Shown in pieces: positions 40,480-41,171 of a stretch of 41,171 bases of DNA. The DNA is taken from positions 1-41,171 of the forward strand of contig JAFTIK010000010.1 of NCBI GenBank assembly GCA_017456945.1, written 5' to 3'. Each line of letters begins with the position of its first letter. Within the stretch, counting starts at the first letter, position 1. The notes beneath the pieces were generated by a model. The model made no database searches and was not told the DNA's origin. It was given only the letters and a program-made list of their open reading frames with translations. The stretch comes from Clostridia bacterium (lineage in GTDB: Bacteria; Bacillota_A; Clostridia; Christensenellales; Borkfalkiaceae). Position numbers and translations under genes: made by a program.

Positions 40480-40609
40480 GTAAAACAAAATAGCCCAAGA
40501 CAGTAGGTGTTAACTGACGGCTTTGCCGTAGACCAACCGAGGCGGTAATTTTAACAAGGTAGCAGTATTATTGCGCCCTTGCATACCGTTTCGTATGCAA
40601 GGGCGTTTT
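40480..40609 (+). promoter_or_regulatory. L10 leader (ribosomal protein L10(L12)4 autoregulatory RNA)
   Basis: The 150-base leader of rplJ includes CCCAAGACAGTAGGTGTTAACTG and a later ACCAACCGAGGCGGTAATTTTAAC, the paired blocks of the Firmicutes L10 leader with its kink-turn region. It ends in the attenuator hairpin at 40574-40609. Binding of L10(L12)4 would favour termination. Confidence 0.85.
40574..40609 (+). terminator. Attenuator terminator of the L10 leader
   Basis: CGCCCTTGCATAC and GTATGCAAGGGCG form a perfect 13-bp stem around CGTTTC, followed by TTTTC. Confidence 0.85.
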
Positions 40610-40632
40610 CATTAAATAAAGGAGGTAAAACA

Positions 40633-41154
40633 ATGTCGGCAAATTTTGAAGCTAAAAAAGTTGTAGTTGAAGACATTAAAGAAAGACTTCAAACCGCTAA
40701 ATCTGTAGTTTTGGTTAAGTTTAACGGTCTTACCGTTGCTGAAGATACGGAACTTAGAAGAGAATTCAGAAAGAACAACGTAGAATACAAAGTTTTGAAA
40801 AACACTTTGATCAGACGTGCTTTTAACGACTTAGGAATTACTGATTTCGACGAAGATTTGAACGGTCCTACTTCGGTAGCGTTCGGTTCTGACGAAACGG
40901 GTGCATCTAAAGTTATCGTAGAAGCCGCTAAAAAGTATCAGGACAAGGTATCTGTAAAGAGTGCTTACGTAGATGGTGGTAAGGTTGACGTGAAAGGTGT
41001 TCAAGCCCTTGCAACAATGCCCAGCAAAGAGCAACTCATTGCAAAGATGCTTGGTTCTATGCAAGCGCCTATCGCAAACTTCGTTGGCGTGCTCTCTGCT
41101 ATGCCGCGTAGCTTGGTTATCGCGCTTAACGCTATCGCTGAACAAAAGGCGTAA
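40633..41154 (+). CDS. rplJ: 50S ribosomal protein L10
   Basis: The 173-residue protein has NFEAKKVVVEDIKERLQTAKSVVLVKFNGLTVAEDTELR (as VVLVKFNGLTVAEDTELR), FRKNNVEYKVLKNTLIRRAF, GPTSVAFG and the C-terminal LVIALNAIAEQK helix that holds L12 dimers. The ATG at 40633 follows AAAGGAGGT; the longer frame from 40579 starts in the attenuator hairpin. rplL would be expected directly after the window ends. Confidence 0.97.
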   Translation: MSANFEAKKVVVEDIKERLQTAKSVVLVKFNGLTVAEDTELRREFRKNNVEYKVLKNTLIRRAFNDLGITDFDEDLNGPTSVAFGSDETGASKVIVEAAKKYQDKVSVKSAYVDGGKVDVKGVQALATMPSKEQLIAKMLGSMQAPIANFVGVLSAMPRSLVIALNAIAEQKA

Positions 41155-41171
41155 GCAACAATTAAATTAAA

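Noticed and set aside
40579..40632. TTG-initiated extension of L10
   Set aside because: It begins inside the attenuator stem; the true start follows GGAGGT at 40633.

Overview
The window looks like chromosome from a low-to-mid GC Gram-positive bacterium of the Clostridia, probably a host-associated or uncultured lineage. This is inferred from four things: strong TTGACA-17-TATAAT promoters with AAGGAG ribosome sites, the rpmG-secE-nusG-rplK-rplA-rplJ order, Firmicutes-type lysine, preQ1 and FMN riboswitches, and a SpoIVFA/SpoIVFB-like pair. A placement near Christensenellales is possible but cannot be shown from this sequence alone. I see no phage, insertion sequence, CRISPR or tRNA.

Layout. 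1-0.9 kb: the 3' end of a surface-type protein. 1.0-8.3 kb: a catabolic-looking block with a CapA-like phosphoesterase, a divergent AraC regulator, an M81 metallopeptidase, a GH4 glycosidase and a large TIM-barrel protein. 8.4-14.0 kb: CCA-adding enzyme followed by a 1,419-residue membrane-anchored repeat protein. 14.1-15.3 kb: rpsF-ssb-rpsR behind an S6:S18-type leader. 15.3-16.6 kb: an orphan small-RNA locus and two small genes. 16.6-21.2 kb: a lysine-riboswitch NhaC transporter with a cysteine-rich insert, a Lit-like membrane protein, a preQ1-riboswitch queT, a DUF378 protein and a frameshifted membrane gene. 21.4-24.2 kb: nadD-yqeK fusion, rsfS, a small membrane protein and a catalytically altered aldolase-fold protein. 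24.2-27.1 kb: FMN-riboswitch ribU, then tsaE-tsaB-rimI-alpha/beta hydrolase. 27.1-33.1 kb: membrane-anchored murF, a frameshifted ddl, icd, ung and apgM. 33.1-37.9 kb: mscS, the spoIVF-like pair and a large lipoprotein. 38.0-41.2 kb: rpmG, secE, nusG, rplK, rplA, rplJ with ribosomal-protein leaders.

How it works together. Several transporters are controlled by RNA sensors of their likely cargo (lysine to NhaC, preQ1 to QueT, FMN to RibU). The ribosomal operons carry autogenous RNA sites: an S6:S18 leader, two 23S-mimicking L1 sites, and an L10 leader with attenuator. Cell-wall precursor synthesis (murF, ddl) and tRNA modification or maturation (tsaE, tsaB, cca) fill the middle.

Points most worth a second look: a promoter-to-terminator unit of about 97 nt with no recognised family; a ddl split at an in-frame A_AAG_GGG sequence followed by a hairpin; three genes whose ribosome site lies inside a terminator hairpin that ends at the start codon; three apparently leaderless housekeeping genes; the DnaJ-like cysteine-rich insert in NhaC; and an aldolase-fold protein that has lost both catalytic residues.
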